From positions 1 to 64,000 of the forward strand of contig JAZLGU010000039.1 in NCBI GenBank assembly GCA_045616485.1: DNA of 64,000 bases, written 5' to 3'. The stretch comes from RGIG3528 sp045616485. GTDB lineage: Bacteria > Bacillota > Clostridia > Lachnospirales > Lachnospiraceae. The notes beneath the pieces were generated by a model. The model was not told the origin of the DNA. It saw only the letters and a list, made by a program, of their open reading frames with translations, and ran no database searches. Numbering within the stretch: position 1 is the stretch's first letter; each line of letters starts with the position of its first letter. Both the position numbers and the translations under genes were made by a program. Shown piece by piece: positions 1-8,176 of the stretch.

Positions 1-30
1 TTCTGTAAAATAGGTTATACTGTGTTCCAT

Positions 31-102
31 AAAAAGAGTTCCCTTTCTGCATAGATTATTGTTTTTGTCGACTTTAAATCTACACGTTTAGGAACTCTTT
101 TT
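31..102. other. Long-loop hairpin at the left edge
   Basis: AAAAAGAGTTCC (31-42) is complementary to GGAACTCTTTTT (91-102), with an inner TAGATT/AATCTA pair (52-57 with 77-82). The right arm ends in five T, so it may end a transcript entering from the left edge on the plus strand. Nothing else could be recognised in 1-208. Confidence 0.4.
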
Positions 103-208
103 CAATTCTCATTTTTTACGAATAAAATTTTACGCTAGCGAGTAGATTGGTGCAAGATTCGCGCAAGACGAGGAATTAATTAATACAAATGTGGTCACAG
201 CGTACGCT

Positions 209-427
209 GGCAAGTGGCGGCTAAATCTACGCTTTGCCCCACTCTTAGCCCCCTGCCACCGGACATATCCCATGGCAAGTAGCGGCTAAATTTACGCTTT
301 GCCCCACTCTTAGCCCCCCTGCAACCGGACATATCCCCTGGCAAGTGGCGGCTAAATTTTCACTTTGGCTCACTCTTAGCCGCCCGGCACTGGACATATC
401 CCCTGGCAAGTGGCGGGTAAATTGAGT
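209..427. repeat. Tandem array of four 65-bp units
   Basis: Units begin at 209, 274, 340 and 405, each opening with GGCAAGTGGCGGCTAA or a close variant and containing CACTCTTAGCC. The period is 65-66 bp; the last unit is cut off by the next repeat. Each unit can fold, because GTGGC..GGCTAA near its start pairs roughly with TTAGCCCCCTGCCAC in its middle. Two more units lie at 38140-38265, in the same position relative to another inverted-repeat element. Reading frames through the array look accidental. Confidence 0.8.
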
Positions 428-850
428 TGTCACGGGGACGTTTCTCACTGTCAACTTTTTGTCACAGGGACGTTTCTCACTGTCACACCACCTGCGGAGC
501 GCACCTTCCTGGCGGTATCTCCATGAGGCTGTTTGAAGCCAAGGCAGTGTTGGTCACAATGTAAATAAAGTGATATAAAAAAAGCTGACCTCAGTCCTGC
601 GAGTTTTGACCTGAGTGGGCTACGGCACTTACTGGTATGACCGTCGCGAGTTCCGGTTCCAGCCCGGAACTCGCAGGGCATAGCAGTTAGTGACCGTCCA
701 CGAGTGGTCAACCTCGAGCAGAATGAGGTCTGCTTTTTTATATCACTTAATAATAACTTAAAACACTCAAAACACTGCCTTGGCTTTAAAGAGAGGAATG
801 GAGCGAGCCCAGGGAGCAAGCGGAGCTAAAAAGTTGACACCTCTGACAAC
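428..850. repeat. Inverted-repeat element, copy A
   Basis: The left end has two direct copies of a unit starting TTGTCACGGGGACGTTTC, then CCTGCGGAGCGCACCTTCC. The right end has CCAGGGAGCAAGCGGAGC and a degraded AAAAAGTTGACA. The interior (537-785) is a long hairpin. The copy is closely similar to copy C (38266-38734) and shares ends and core with copy B (16567-17060). It ends exactly at the stop codon of the minus-strand lipoprotein gene at 851. The terminal GGGGACGTTTCT units resemble REP-type repeats; that relation is inference. Confidence 0.8.
537..785. ncRNA. Candidate structured RNA in repeat copy A
   Basis: Nested pairings are visible: 537-551 with 771-785 (15 bp, perfect), AAGTGATATAAAAAAAGC (568-585) with 732-748, GACCTCA (587-593) with 724-730, CTGCGAG (597-603) with 713-721 (bulged), TTGACC (606-611) with GGTCAA (706-711), and hairpin GCGAGTTCCG/CGGAACTCGC (646-655 with 665-674). 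In copy B the outer arms have different sequences but still pair. The size and layout could fit HEARO/omega-RNA, which can occur without iscB, but that identity is unverified. Strand is undecided. Confidence 0.5.
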
Positions 851-1432
851 TTAGCGGCTAAGGATAGACCTTAGAACCTTTCTTCTAAGCAGCTCATATC
901 TCACTTCTTCATCTCTGTCTCCGCTAAGATATGCGCTCACGTCAACCGTGTCTCCCGCCTCTGCCAGCTCCGCATCAGATACTTCTATGCCGTCGCGCTC
1001 AGCAATGGCACGAATAACCATCCTGTTTTTGACTTCGGCCTTGGCATAGCCTTCAGCAAAAGCTCTGAGAGCTTCCCGTGACTTTAGCTGAAACAGGAAG
1101 TATAGCATGTCTTCAAAAGAAGCCTTGTTGCCTCTGGCATTATAGTCCCGAAGCTCTGCTTCTGTCAGATTGATGTAAAATGCCTCTATATTGTCAGCCA
1201 TTTTTGTCACCTGTGCTTCAGGTATTTCCCACACCTCAGAGTGCTCGTTGATATAAAGATAGAGCTGATCCATTTTTTCTGTCTCATCATCGGATGTGGC
1301 AGAAAAGCCGGAAATATCGGCAATAGTAACATTCCCTTTGCTTCCTGACTGCAAGCCACAGCCTGAAAGCAAAAGAATTGAAATAAGTAATAAAACTGTA
1401 ATCTTTTTTATGGATGAAGAAAAAATGCTCAT
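851..1432 (-). CDS. Trigger-factor-C/SurA-like lipoprotein
   Basis: A 193-residue protein starting MSIFSSSIKK, with a hydrophobic stretch and lipobox LLLSGC, so it is probably lipid-anchored outside the membrane. The C-terminal part (EVKNRMVIRAIAERDGIEVS followed by an EELLRRKVL-like helix) resembles the C-terminal chaperone arm of trigger factor and SurA_N-like domains; no PPIase domain is present. The start was chosen because it lies 1 nt after the stop of the upstream gene; a longer reading would run into that gene. It is the last gene of a three-gene minus-strand run (trigger-factor-like lipoprotein, PstA, this gene). A role in folding of exported proteins is inference. Confidence 0.7.
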   Translation of the reverse strand: MSIFSSSIKKITVLLLISILLLSGCGLQSGSKGNVTIADISGFSATSDDETEKMDQLYLYINEHSEVWEIPEAQVTKMADNIEAFYINLTEAELRDYNARGNKASFEDMLYFLFQLKSREALRAFAEGYAKAEVKNRMVIRAIAERDGIEVSDAELAEAGDTVDVSAYLSGDRDEEVRYELLRRKVLRSILSR

Positions 1433-1433
1433 A

Positions 1434-1763
1434 CTATATTTTTTCAAATCGCTCCACGTCAACAACGAAGATGGTGGCACCTCCCACGTCAACCATTACA
1501 GGATATGGGGTAATCCCCTGGGCAGCACCGGCTGTAGAGGACACATTGGCAGTAATACGCTGTCTGGGTCCACACTCCTTTTTGACTATCTCGACGAGAC
1601 GCTCCACGCGCTCCTCCTGGGTGCCTACAATCATGGTAGTATTGCCCGCACGCAGAAAGCCACCTGTAGAAGCCATCTTGGTAACGGAAAAACCATGCTT
1701 GTTCAATGCACTCATAACTTTGTTGTCATCTTCAGAACTAACGATAATATAAGCAAGCTTCAT
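1434..1763 (-). CDS. pstA: Cyclic-di-AMP receptor PstA/DarA (DUF970)
   Basis: A 109-residue PII-like protein. The start MKLAYIIV was chosen because AGGGGAG lies a few bases upstream; an in-frame start eight codons earlier lacks such a site. The family signature TGGFLRAGNTTMIVG (glycine-rich loop) and the C-terminal GGATIFVVDVERF are intact. Known members bind c-di-AMP as trimers in the cytoplasm, but their partners are mostly unknown. Often this gene sits near tmk and holB; here it lies between two secreted folding-factor-like lipoproteins, 45 bp after the first and 1 bp before the second, suggesting co-transcription. Confidence 0.9.
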   Translation of the reverse strand: MKLAYIIVSSEDDNKVMSALNKHGFSVTKMASTGGFLRAGNTTMIVGTQEERVERLVEIVKKECGPRQRITANVSSTAGAAQGITPYPVMVDVGGATIFVVDVERFEKI

Positions 1764-1808
1764 ACTCTTCTCCCCTCGCAGATACACTGCGAATAATTAT
1801 AACTTATC

Positions 1809-3302
1809 CTATTTGTTATCTGTTTTGCTATTGTCTGCTTCTTTAATTACTGCGTTACTCTTAATATGATTCAGAACCTTTTCAAGAAGTGCGATGTATC
1901 TGATCTCGTCTTCTACTTCCTTCTTGTCTTCGTCTGTCTTAATATTCTCTTCATAGAACTTTTCAATGGTCTCATAGCCACTGTTTTCAGCATATTCTTT
2001 TTCTGTCTTCTTGAAGTCCTCATCAGTTACGGAAATCATCTCAACGCTGGCGATCTCTTTTGTGATGTACATGGTCTTCAGATAATTGTTGGCATACTCG
2101 TCAGCATATGACTCAAGTGCATCTGTATTCTCAAAGCCGAACATATTAGCCAGAATAAAATCAAGGTTAATGCCGGATAAGCCCATAGCTGTATAGTACT
2201 GTAAATAGTACTGAGCCATGCTTGTATAGTAATTTACTACATTGTCTTTATACTTCTGAACTTCCTTCTTGGGAAGATTCTTAACCTTGCACTCCTTAAG
2301 AAGCTTGTCTGTAATCTGCTCCTCAAAGTAGTTATTATTCATGGTATCAACGATGTACTCATGATACTTTTCTGCAGTCTCATACTCCATGTACTTAGCA
2401 AAAGTATCATCAAATTTAGGATCTTCTTTAACTTCATTGATCTTAACCTTGAAGATAACAGGCTGGCTGCTAAGTCTGGAATTGCTGGTGTAATTATCAG
2501 GGAAGCTAAGCTTAACTTCCAGAGTCTCGCCTGCTTTGTGGCCGATCAGCTGATCCTCGAATCCCGGAATGAACTCTTTGCTGCCCAGCTTAAGATCAGC
2601 CTTCTCAGCTGTACCGCCGGAGAACTTAACGCCATATACATTGGCGAAAGCCTCGTGGGAAACTGTAGAAATAAAATTGCCATCTCCTACATAAGAGCTG
2701 TCGCAGGAGTAATCTTTGTCCTCAGAGCTGCTAACTGCAAGCACCTTAATGGATGTAACCTTTACACCATTAGTCTTAGCAGTAAAAGCAAGCTTATTCT
2801 CGATCATCTCTTTTACAAAATCAGCCTTGATAGCGATGGTAAGGCTGGTAGCCTCTTTATTGGAAACTACAATAGCACCTGTCTTATCAAGGTAATGGTT
2901 GCTGCCACTGGCTGCTGATACAGATGGAGTAAGAGCAGCAAAATTGTTAGCCTCTTCTGTATAAAGAGCTGTGAACTCTGTGCCATTGCTGGTGCCTGGG
3001 ATAAAGGAGTAGCTCTCGCGGTCCTTCTCCAGCTCAAACTTAAATGTAACAGAAACATTGCCGTAGTAGATACCCTCGTAATTCATGTTAACGGTATCAT
3101 CTTTTTTAGCCTCACGGTCAACTACTATACAGCCTGTGTTTTCCTTGAGAAGTGCTTCAATAGTCTCCTCAACTTCTTTGTCTGTAACCTTCTTCAGCTC
3201 CATGCCCTTGTAATTGGAAAGCTTAACATTTACCTTGCCACAACCAAAAGCACTGATAGCCATAGCCATTAATAAAATAATGGATAAAACTTTCTTTTTC
3301 AT
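1809..3302 (-). CDS. Trigger-factor-like PPIase lipoprotein with split FKBP domain
   Basis: A 497-residue lipoprotein (signal peptide ending SAFGC, lipidated Cys21). An FKBP-type domain begins at residues 67-78 (DDTVNMNYEG), stops, and resumes at about 222-293 (YGVKFSGG, then LGSKEFIPGFEDQLIGHKAG and FPDNY). Compared with ordinary trigger factor, about 140 residues are inserted in this loop. Residues 294-480 resemble the trigger-factor C-terminal chaperone domain; the ribosome-binding N-domain is missing. This suggests a foldase for exported proteins on the outer membrane face, comparable in role to PrsA (inference). The cytosolic trigger factor is encoded separately at 19024-20310. Confidence 0.85.
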   Translation of the reverse strand: MKKKVLSIILLMAMAISAFGCGKVNVKLSNYKGMELKKVTDKEVEETIEALLKENTGCIVVDREAKKDDTVNMNYEGIYYGNVSVTFKFELEKDRESYSFIPGTSNGTEFTALYTEEANNFAALTPSVSAASGSNHYLDKTGAIVVSNKEATSLTIAIKADFVKEMIENKLAFTAKTNGVKVTSIKVLAVSSSEDKDYSCDSSYVGDGNFISTVSHEAFANVYGVKFSGGTAEKADLKLGSKEFIPGFEDQLIGHKAGETLEVKLSFPDNYTSNSRLSSQPVIFKVKINEVKEDPKFDDTFAKYMEYETAEKYHEYIVDTMNNNYFEEQITDKLLKECKVKNLPKKEVQKYKDNVVNYYTSMAQYYLQYYTAMGLSGINLDFILANMFGFENTDALESYADEYANNYLKTMYITKEIASVEMISVTDEDFKKTEKEYAENSGYETIEKFYEENIKTDEDKKEVEDEIRYIALLEKVLNHIKSNAVIKEADNSKTDNK

Positions 3303-3330
3303 AAATCAAAACCTTTCTCTCATGGGCATA

Positions 3331-3355
3331 AAAAAACGCCCCTAATAACAGGGGC
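3331..3355 (-). terminator. Rho-independent terminator
   Basis: GCCCCT (3338-3343) pairs with AGGGGC (3350-3355); on the minus strand the stem is followed by a run of T (A run at 3331-3336). It lies just past the GH105 gene and separates it from the trigger-factor-like lipoprotein. Confidence 0.85.
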
Positions 3356-3417
3356 AATTTTAACATATTTTTTACAAAAAATAAAGAATTTATTTGTGAA
3401 AATTGTGTGTGCCTGCA

Positions 3418-4545
3418 CTACTTATCTATACGTAGTACCTCTGTATAGGCCAAAAGGAAGGGACCTACGCCTTTTGCATCATCCTTTACCACAGGCTCAG
3501 ACATATAATATTCGTAGGATCCGTCTCTCATCTGCTTGCCACCAAGGCCTGCCACCAGGCAAATATTATCCAGATGAATGTTATCTCCGTCTTTTACAAG
3601 GTGCTTTTCACAAATGCCGTTAAAGGCCCTGAGACCGTTTTCCCTGAAGTTTTCAGGCAAAAATCCCAGTCTTACACCCTTAAGCAAAGAGTAAGCCATA
3701 ATAGCACTGCCGCTGGTCTCAAGGTAATTTTTCTCCCTACCCGGAAAAGCAGGCAGCTGCCAGAACATGCCACTCTCATCCTGCACCTTACATACAGCAG
3801 TCATAAAGTCAACATACGTTTTTTTCAGCTCTTCATACTCTGTCTCGTAGCCCTTCGGATCACATTTATCCAGGGTGTCAAGAAGAGCCATGGCATACCA
3901 TCCCAGGGCACGAAGCCAGAAATTCCCGGACAGGCCGGTCTCTTTATCACACCAGAACATCTGTCTGGAAGAGTCATATGCATGGTAATAAAGGCCTGTA
4001 TCCTGGTCCTTCATAATATTGCGCACATTTCTGAACTGGTTGAAAATGTCCTGATAATTAGTCCTGTTGTTGAATCTGGTCTCATATTCCATATAAAATG
4101 GCTGCCCCATGTAAAGGCCGTCCAGCCATACCTGTCCCGGATATATAAGCTTATGCCAGAAATTGCCCTCTCTGGTACGAGGCTGACGTACTACCTGGGA
4201 ATAGATATTATCTATGGCCTTTTTGTACTTTTCTTTCCCGGTCAGATCGTAGAGCTCAAACAATGTCTTGCCCGCATTAACGTTGTCGATGTTAAAGCTC
4301 TCGGGATCATAACCATCTATGGAGCCATCTTCTGCCACTCTGTAGTCAATAAATTCATCGGCAAAGCGGAAATACTTGCTGTCCTTTTTAATGGAGTACA
4401 CTTCAAGTATAGCTTTAATCATGCAGCCGTCTATGTAGTTCCAGCCACTTTTTTCACCACTTCTCTTTTTTTCGATATTCCAGGCAGGACAATCAAGAGT
4501 GCTGTTCTCCAGCAGGCTGTCAATGTAATCAAGAATGTTAACCAT
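3418..4545 (-). CDS. GH105 unsaturated rhamnogalacturonyl hydrolase
   Basis: A 375-residue (alpha/alpha)6-barrel enzyme of the YteR/YesR family. It removes the 4,5-unsaturated uronic acid from the non-reducing end of oligosaccharides left by pectin lyases. The signature WLDGLYMGQPF carries the likely catalytic Asp142, and NFWLRALGWYAMAL matches the conserved RALGW segment. No signal peptide is seen, so it should act in the cytoplasm on imported oligosaccharides. It follows the rlmD-like gene by 15 bp on the same strand. Family call is firm; the exact substrate (rhamnogalacturonan or another uronide) is open. Confidence 0.88.
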   Translation of the reverse strand: MVNILDYIDSLLENSTLDCPAWNIEKKRSGEKSGWNYIDGCMIKAILEVYSIKKDSKYFRFADEFIDYRVAEDGSIDGYDPESFNIDNVNAGKTLFELYDLTGKEKYKKAIDNIYSQVVRQPRTREGNFWHKLIYPGQVWLDGLYMGQPFYMEYETRFNNRTNYQDIFNQFRNVRNIMKDQDTGLYYHAYDSSRQMFWCDKETGLSGNFWLRALGWYAMALLDTLDKCDPKGYETEYEELKKTYVDFMTAVCKVQDESGMFWQLPAFPGREKNYLETSGSAIMAYSLLKGVRLGFLPENFRENGLRAFNGICEKHLVKDGDNIHLDNICLVAGLGGKQMRDGSYEYYMSEPVVKDDAKGVGPFLLAYTEVLRIDK

Positions 4546-4560
4546 TTTAAGTCACCTCAA

Positions 4561-5910
4561 CTAATTTTTGGTAAGCAGACAAATACACTCCACTTCTGCA
4601 GTCCTGGAGAACATATCTACTGCCTGTACAAGAGCCACCTTGTAACCATTTTTCTTAAGAAAATCCACGTCTCTTTTCTGAGTCTCTATATTGCAGGAAA
4701 CATAGACTATTTTCTCCGGGCGTGCCTGGGAGAGGGCCTCCAGAAAGGCTTCGCTGCTGCCACTTCTGGGAGGATCCATAAATACCACATCAAAATGTTC
4801 CTGTGATTCCCTAAGATACTCCCCTGCATCACCGGCCAGGAAGCTGATATTCTTTATATCGTTTAATGAAGCGTTACCTCTGGCATCGTTTACCGCGTCT
4901 TTGGACAGCTCTACACCTACCACTTTATCCGCTGCATCTGCAGCAATAATCCCTATAGTACCGGTGCCACAGTAAGCATCCAGCACCTTTTCACTACCGT
5001 TGAGATCCGCCATGGTGACCGCTGCCTGAAAAAGCTTTTCTGCCTGAGCAGGATTGACCTGGAAAAAGGACCTCTCGGAAATCTTAAAGCTCTTGCCGCA
5101 AAGGTTGTCAGTAATGAAGCCCTCACCTATTACCACCTGACTCTTTTTTCCCAGAATCATTCCGGTCTTTTTATCATCATTTATATTATGTATGACTGTA
5201 GATACCGCAGGAATCTCTTTTTTCAAAGCCTCTGCAAAATGCTTTCTTTCTTTGAAATCAGAGCTTCCGGTAACCAGAACCACCATTGCTTTTCCGCTTT
5301 TCTTTGAAACTCTTATGTATACATGGCGCAAAGTCCCGGTCCTTGTCACAGGGTCCCAGGCTCTGATCCCCATTTGTTTCATTATTTTTACAATGGCTTT
5401 TTCTATCTGATTGGCTGTTTTACACTGGATCTGACAATCCTTCACTGCCACCAGGCTTCTGGTATTTTCCTCATATAGTCCGGAAACAATGGTAGTGCGG
5501 CCACGGCCATCCTTTTTTATGCCGTAGGACTGATAGACCTTGTGGCGATAATTAAGCGGGCTGTCCGACGCAATAATAGGTAGTATCAGAGCCTCTTCCT
5601 TGCCAAAAAGCTCTGTAACCTTATCCTGCTTGAACTTAAGCTCCGCTTCGTAGGTCATATGCAGCATGTTGCATCCGCCGCATTTAAGATAAGCAGGGCA
5701 GCCGACACTGCATCTGTCCTTGGCAGGCTCCAGCACTTCTTCCAGCGCCGCTCCTGCGGCAGCCTTGCTTCCTTTCACATAAGACAGGCTAATCTCTGCT
5801 TTTTCACCTGGCAAAAGGCCTGTAACGGGGAATTTTGACCCGTTAAACTCTACTATTCCTGCTCCGTTATTATCCAATTTTTTAGCTCTAACCGTATATG
5901 TCTTAGCCAT
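4561..5910 (-). CDS. rlmD: 23S rRNA (uracil-5-)-methyltransferase, RlmD/RumA family
   Basis: A 449-residue SAM-dependent RNA m5U methyltransferase. An N-terminal TRAM domain (about 1-60) is followed by an iron-sulfur cysteine cluster (Cys71-x5-Cys77-x2-Cys80 plus a later Cys in VKDCQIQC). The SAM-binding motif VLDAYCGTGTIG and DPPRSGSS come next, and the catalytic Cys lies in VYVSCNIETQ. Firmicutes often carry two paralogues or a dual-specificity RlmCD, so the target uridine cannot be fixed from sequence alone. Confidence 0.88.
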   Translation of the reverse strand: MAKTYTVRAKKLDNNGAGIVEFNGSKFPVTGLLPGEKAEISLSYVKGSKAAAGAALEEVLEPAKDRCSVGCPAYLKCGGCNMLHMTYEAELKFKQDKVTELFGKEEALILPIIASDSPLNYRHKVYQSYGIKKDGRGRTTIVSGLYEENTRSLVAVKDCQIQCKTANQIEKAIVKIMKQMGIRAWDPVTRTGTLRHVYIRVSKKSGKAMVVLVTGSSDFKERKHFAEALKKEIPAVSTVIHNINDDKKTGMILGKKSQVVIGEGFITDNLCGKSFKISERSFFQVNPAQAEKLFQAAVTMADLNGSEKVLDAYCGTGTIGIIAADAADKVVGVELSKDAVNDARGNASLNDIKNISFLAGDAGEYLRESQEHFDVVFMDPPRSGSSEAFLEALSQARPEKIVYVSCNIETQKRDVDFLKKNGYKVALVQAVDMFSRTAEVECICLLTKN

Positions 5911-6250
5911 TTTTAAATCCTCTTACAAAAATCCTCTTACATAAACTGCCGCCCTGCAACAGAATGTAAGCTCTTACAGGCACTATCTTACAATACAACT
6001 TCCTATTTGTCAAACGTCAGCCTTCCTGCGATAGTCATCCTGTCATTCTCATACCACAACATCTTGTTGTGCCTTATTACTTTTTAAGCATTTTGACACT
6101 ATTTTCCCTGAAAAACCCTGTTTTTTTCACAAAAAATCAATCTTTTTAATAAAAATTCCCCCCCGCCTTTATATGGATATAATCTCTCATTTAGAAAAAA
6201 TAAAGCATTTCATATTACAATAGTATCACTCACCCTCTGGAGGTAAAGTT
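5911..6250. other. Divergent intergenic region
   Basis: This 340-bp AT-rich spacer lies between the rlmD-like gene (leftward) and the C26 lipoprotein gene (rightward). A TATAAT at 6178-6183 has no good -35 at 17 bp. A TTGACA near 6094 has no matching -10. GGAGG lies 7 bases before the ATG at 6251. No gene or riboswitch was recognised. Confidence 0.4.
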
Positions 6251-8173
6251 ATGAAAAAAAACTCCATTCTTGTTTTCATCTTATCTACTACTATGATACT
6301 AACCTGTGCCTGCGGTAGCATCTATGTCCAACAGACTAATGAACCTCAGGTAGAAAATACTGTTGCAGTAAAGCCATCTCCGTCAGTCAATGTCACTCAT
6401 CAGTCCGTGGTAAAGCCTGTGGTTACACCGCCCGGTATCAACTTCGTACCTCAATCAGTACTCCCCGGGAAAAACCCTGTTGTCAGGATAACCCCGACAC
6501 CTACTGCTACTCCGGTACCTACTGCTACTCCGGTGCCTACCGCTACTCCGGTGCCTACCGCTACCCCGGTACCTACCGCTACTCCGGTACCTACTGACGC
6601 TCCGGTACCTACTGACATTCCGGTACCTACTACCACTCCTGTGCCTACTGACACTCCTGTGCCTACTGACGCTCCGGTACCTACTGCTACTCCGACACCT
6701 ACTGACACTCCTGTGCCAACTGACACTCCGGCACCTACCGCTACTCCGACACCTATTGACACTCCTGTGCCAACTGACACTCCGGCTCCTACCGCTACTC
6801 CGGCTCCTACCGCTACTCCTGTGCTCACTGCTACTCCGGTACCTACAAATACAATGGTACCTGTAGTTATGATTACTCCACCGGTAGAAATAAACACAGA
6901 TAATCCACAGCTTTCTCTACCTGGAATCACTCCTACAGATATTGACCTTGCTGCCCCGGATTTAAATGTCGAAAATGCAGGTGCTTTGGTCAATCTTTCC
7001 TGGAGTCAGGTCACCAACGCTACTTCCTATGAAATTTACAGAGCTTTCGCTATAGATGGATCCACATTAAGCGAATATGAAAAAATAGCTACTGTTACTG
7101 ATATTTCCTACGTGGATTCCACTACAAAAAGCGGTATATACTACGCTTATAAGGTATTACCTCATGCAGAGGATACAGCTGTTTACAGGTACACAGCCTA
7201 TTTTTCCAATGTTGACTACGCTCTGCATTTTTGCGTACTCGATCAGTTGGGAGCAAGCAATCCGGGCAGCAAGCGTTTATCCTTTACCTGGAATCCTTCT
7301 GCAGAAAGCCTGGTTCAGGGCTATGAAATAACATGCATTAATACTAATGCCAACATTAATCTGGTAGAGCGCACCGAGACTGCCTCTGACAGTTACACCC
7401 TCTCTATCCCTGCTTTTAACATAACTTACTCCTGCTATGTAAGGGCCTATGCTACAATCAATGGAAAGACTTTCTATTCATCTGACTACTCACCTGTCAG
7501 GTATTTTACCCCTTCCATTCACGTGGGTATAGTCACTCTTAAGTCTACTGATAAAGAAGCTGTAAGTATTACAAACAAACTGGCAAATATGCAATCTGAG
7601 CTGGGTGCAGATTATGGTTGCTATGTGAAGTATATAACCACTACCTCTTTTGACATATCATACTTTGACTGTCTCATAAGTCCTGGCGGCTATGATATAA
7701 ATCCAAAGCTCTATGGAGAGGAAATGAACGGTTCCGATCCCGGCATCGACGAGCTGGATGAGTTGCAGGCAACAGTAATACAGGCCTTTATAGATGCCGG
7801 AAAACCTGTTCTCGGCATATGTCGCGGTGCTCAGCTGTTAAATGTTGTCCTGGGCGGCTCTTTGCATCAGGATATTAAAAATCACAGAGGCGGTCTCACA
7901 CATGAGATAAGCATTTCCGGAGGCCTTATGGCCAGCGCCTTCAATGCTCCGGTCATTAAGGTTAATTCCTATCATCATCAGGCAGTCAAGGATCTTGGAC
8001 AGGGCCTTACCATAACTGCCACCCATGCTGATGGAACAGTGGAAGCTTATGAAGATGCCAGCCGCCATCTCTACGGCGTGCAGTGGCATCCTGAATATAA
8101 TAATGCAGGCTCGTCCACTAATGGAACCATCTTTTTAAAAGCCTTCATTGACGTAGTCAGAAGCGAGCAATAA
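6251..8173 (+). CDS. Secreted lipoprotein: Pro-Thr linker, FN3-like domains, peptidase C26
   Basis: A 640-residue protein with a lipoprotein-type signal (Cys near residue 20). Residues about 80-200 are a repetitive Pro-Thr-rich linker, and about 235-415 look like two fibronectin type III-like domains. Residues 422-637 are a class I glutamine-amidotransferase-like domain of the gamma-glutamyl hydrolase type (peptidase C26, as in PuuD). The nucleophile is Cys524 in GICRGAQ, with His613 and Glu615 in QWHPE. Family members cleave gamma-glutamyl bonds and are usually cytoplasmic; this one should act outside the cell, at the end of a long stalk. Substrate unknown; gamma-glutamyl peptides or poly-gamma-glutamate are possibilities only. 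Confidence 0.82.
   Translation: MKKNSILVFILSTTMILTCACGSIYVQQTNEPQVENTVAVKPSPSVNVTHQSVVKPVVTPPGINFVPQSVLPGKNPVVRITPTPTATPVPTATPVPTATPVPTATPVPTATPVPTDAPVPTDIPVPTTTPVPTDTPVPTDAPVPTATPTPTDTPVPTDTPAPTATPTPIDTPVPTDTPAPTATPAPTATPVLTATPVPTNTMVPVVMITPPVEINTDNPQLSLPGITPTDIDLAAPDLNVENAGALVNLSWSQVTNATSYEIYRAFAIDGSTLSEYEKIATVTDISYVDSTTKSGIYYAYKVLPHAEDTAVYRYTAYFSNVDYALHFCVLDQLGASNPGSKRLSFTWNPSAESLVQGYEITCINTNANINLVERTETASDSYTLSIPAFNITYSCYVRAYATINGKTFYSSDYSPVRYFTPSIHVGIVTLKSTDKEAVSITNKLANMQSELGADYGCYVKYITTTSFDISYFDCLISPGGYDINPKLYGEEMNGSDPGIDELDELQATVIQAFIDAGKPVLGICRGAQLLNVVLGGSLHQDIKNHRGGLTHEISISGGLMASAFNAPVIKVNSYHHQAVKDLGQGLTITATHADGTVEAYEDASRHLYGVQWHPEYNNAGSSTNGTIFLKAFIDVVRSEQ
6490..6855 (+). repeat. In-frame 18-bp repeat coding for Pro-Thr linker
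   Basis: About twenty copies of a degenerate 18-bp unit such as ACTCCGGTACCTACCGCT encode TPVPTA, TPVPTD and TPAPTA variants. The more uniform copies lie at the left, suggesting recent slippage expansion. The array gives the extended stalk of the lipoprotein and probably differs in length between strains (inference). An open frame on the opposite strand through this array is a shadow of it. Confidence 0.85.
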
Positions 8174-8176
8174 TAT

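Noticed and set aside
209..427. CRISPR array
   Set aside because: The repetition is a continuous 65-bp tandem unit without unique spacers, and no cas genes lie nearby.
245..819. Open frames on the minus strand through the left repeats
   Set aside because: They follow the tandem and inverted repeats, recur in copies B and C with frame changes, have no ribosome site and show no domain.
6451..6993. Long minus-strand open frame rich in Val-Gly-Thr
   Set aside because: It is the reverse reading of the Pro-Thr repeat of a well-supported plus-strand gene.
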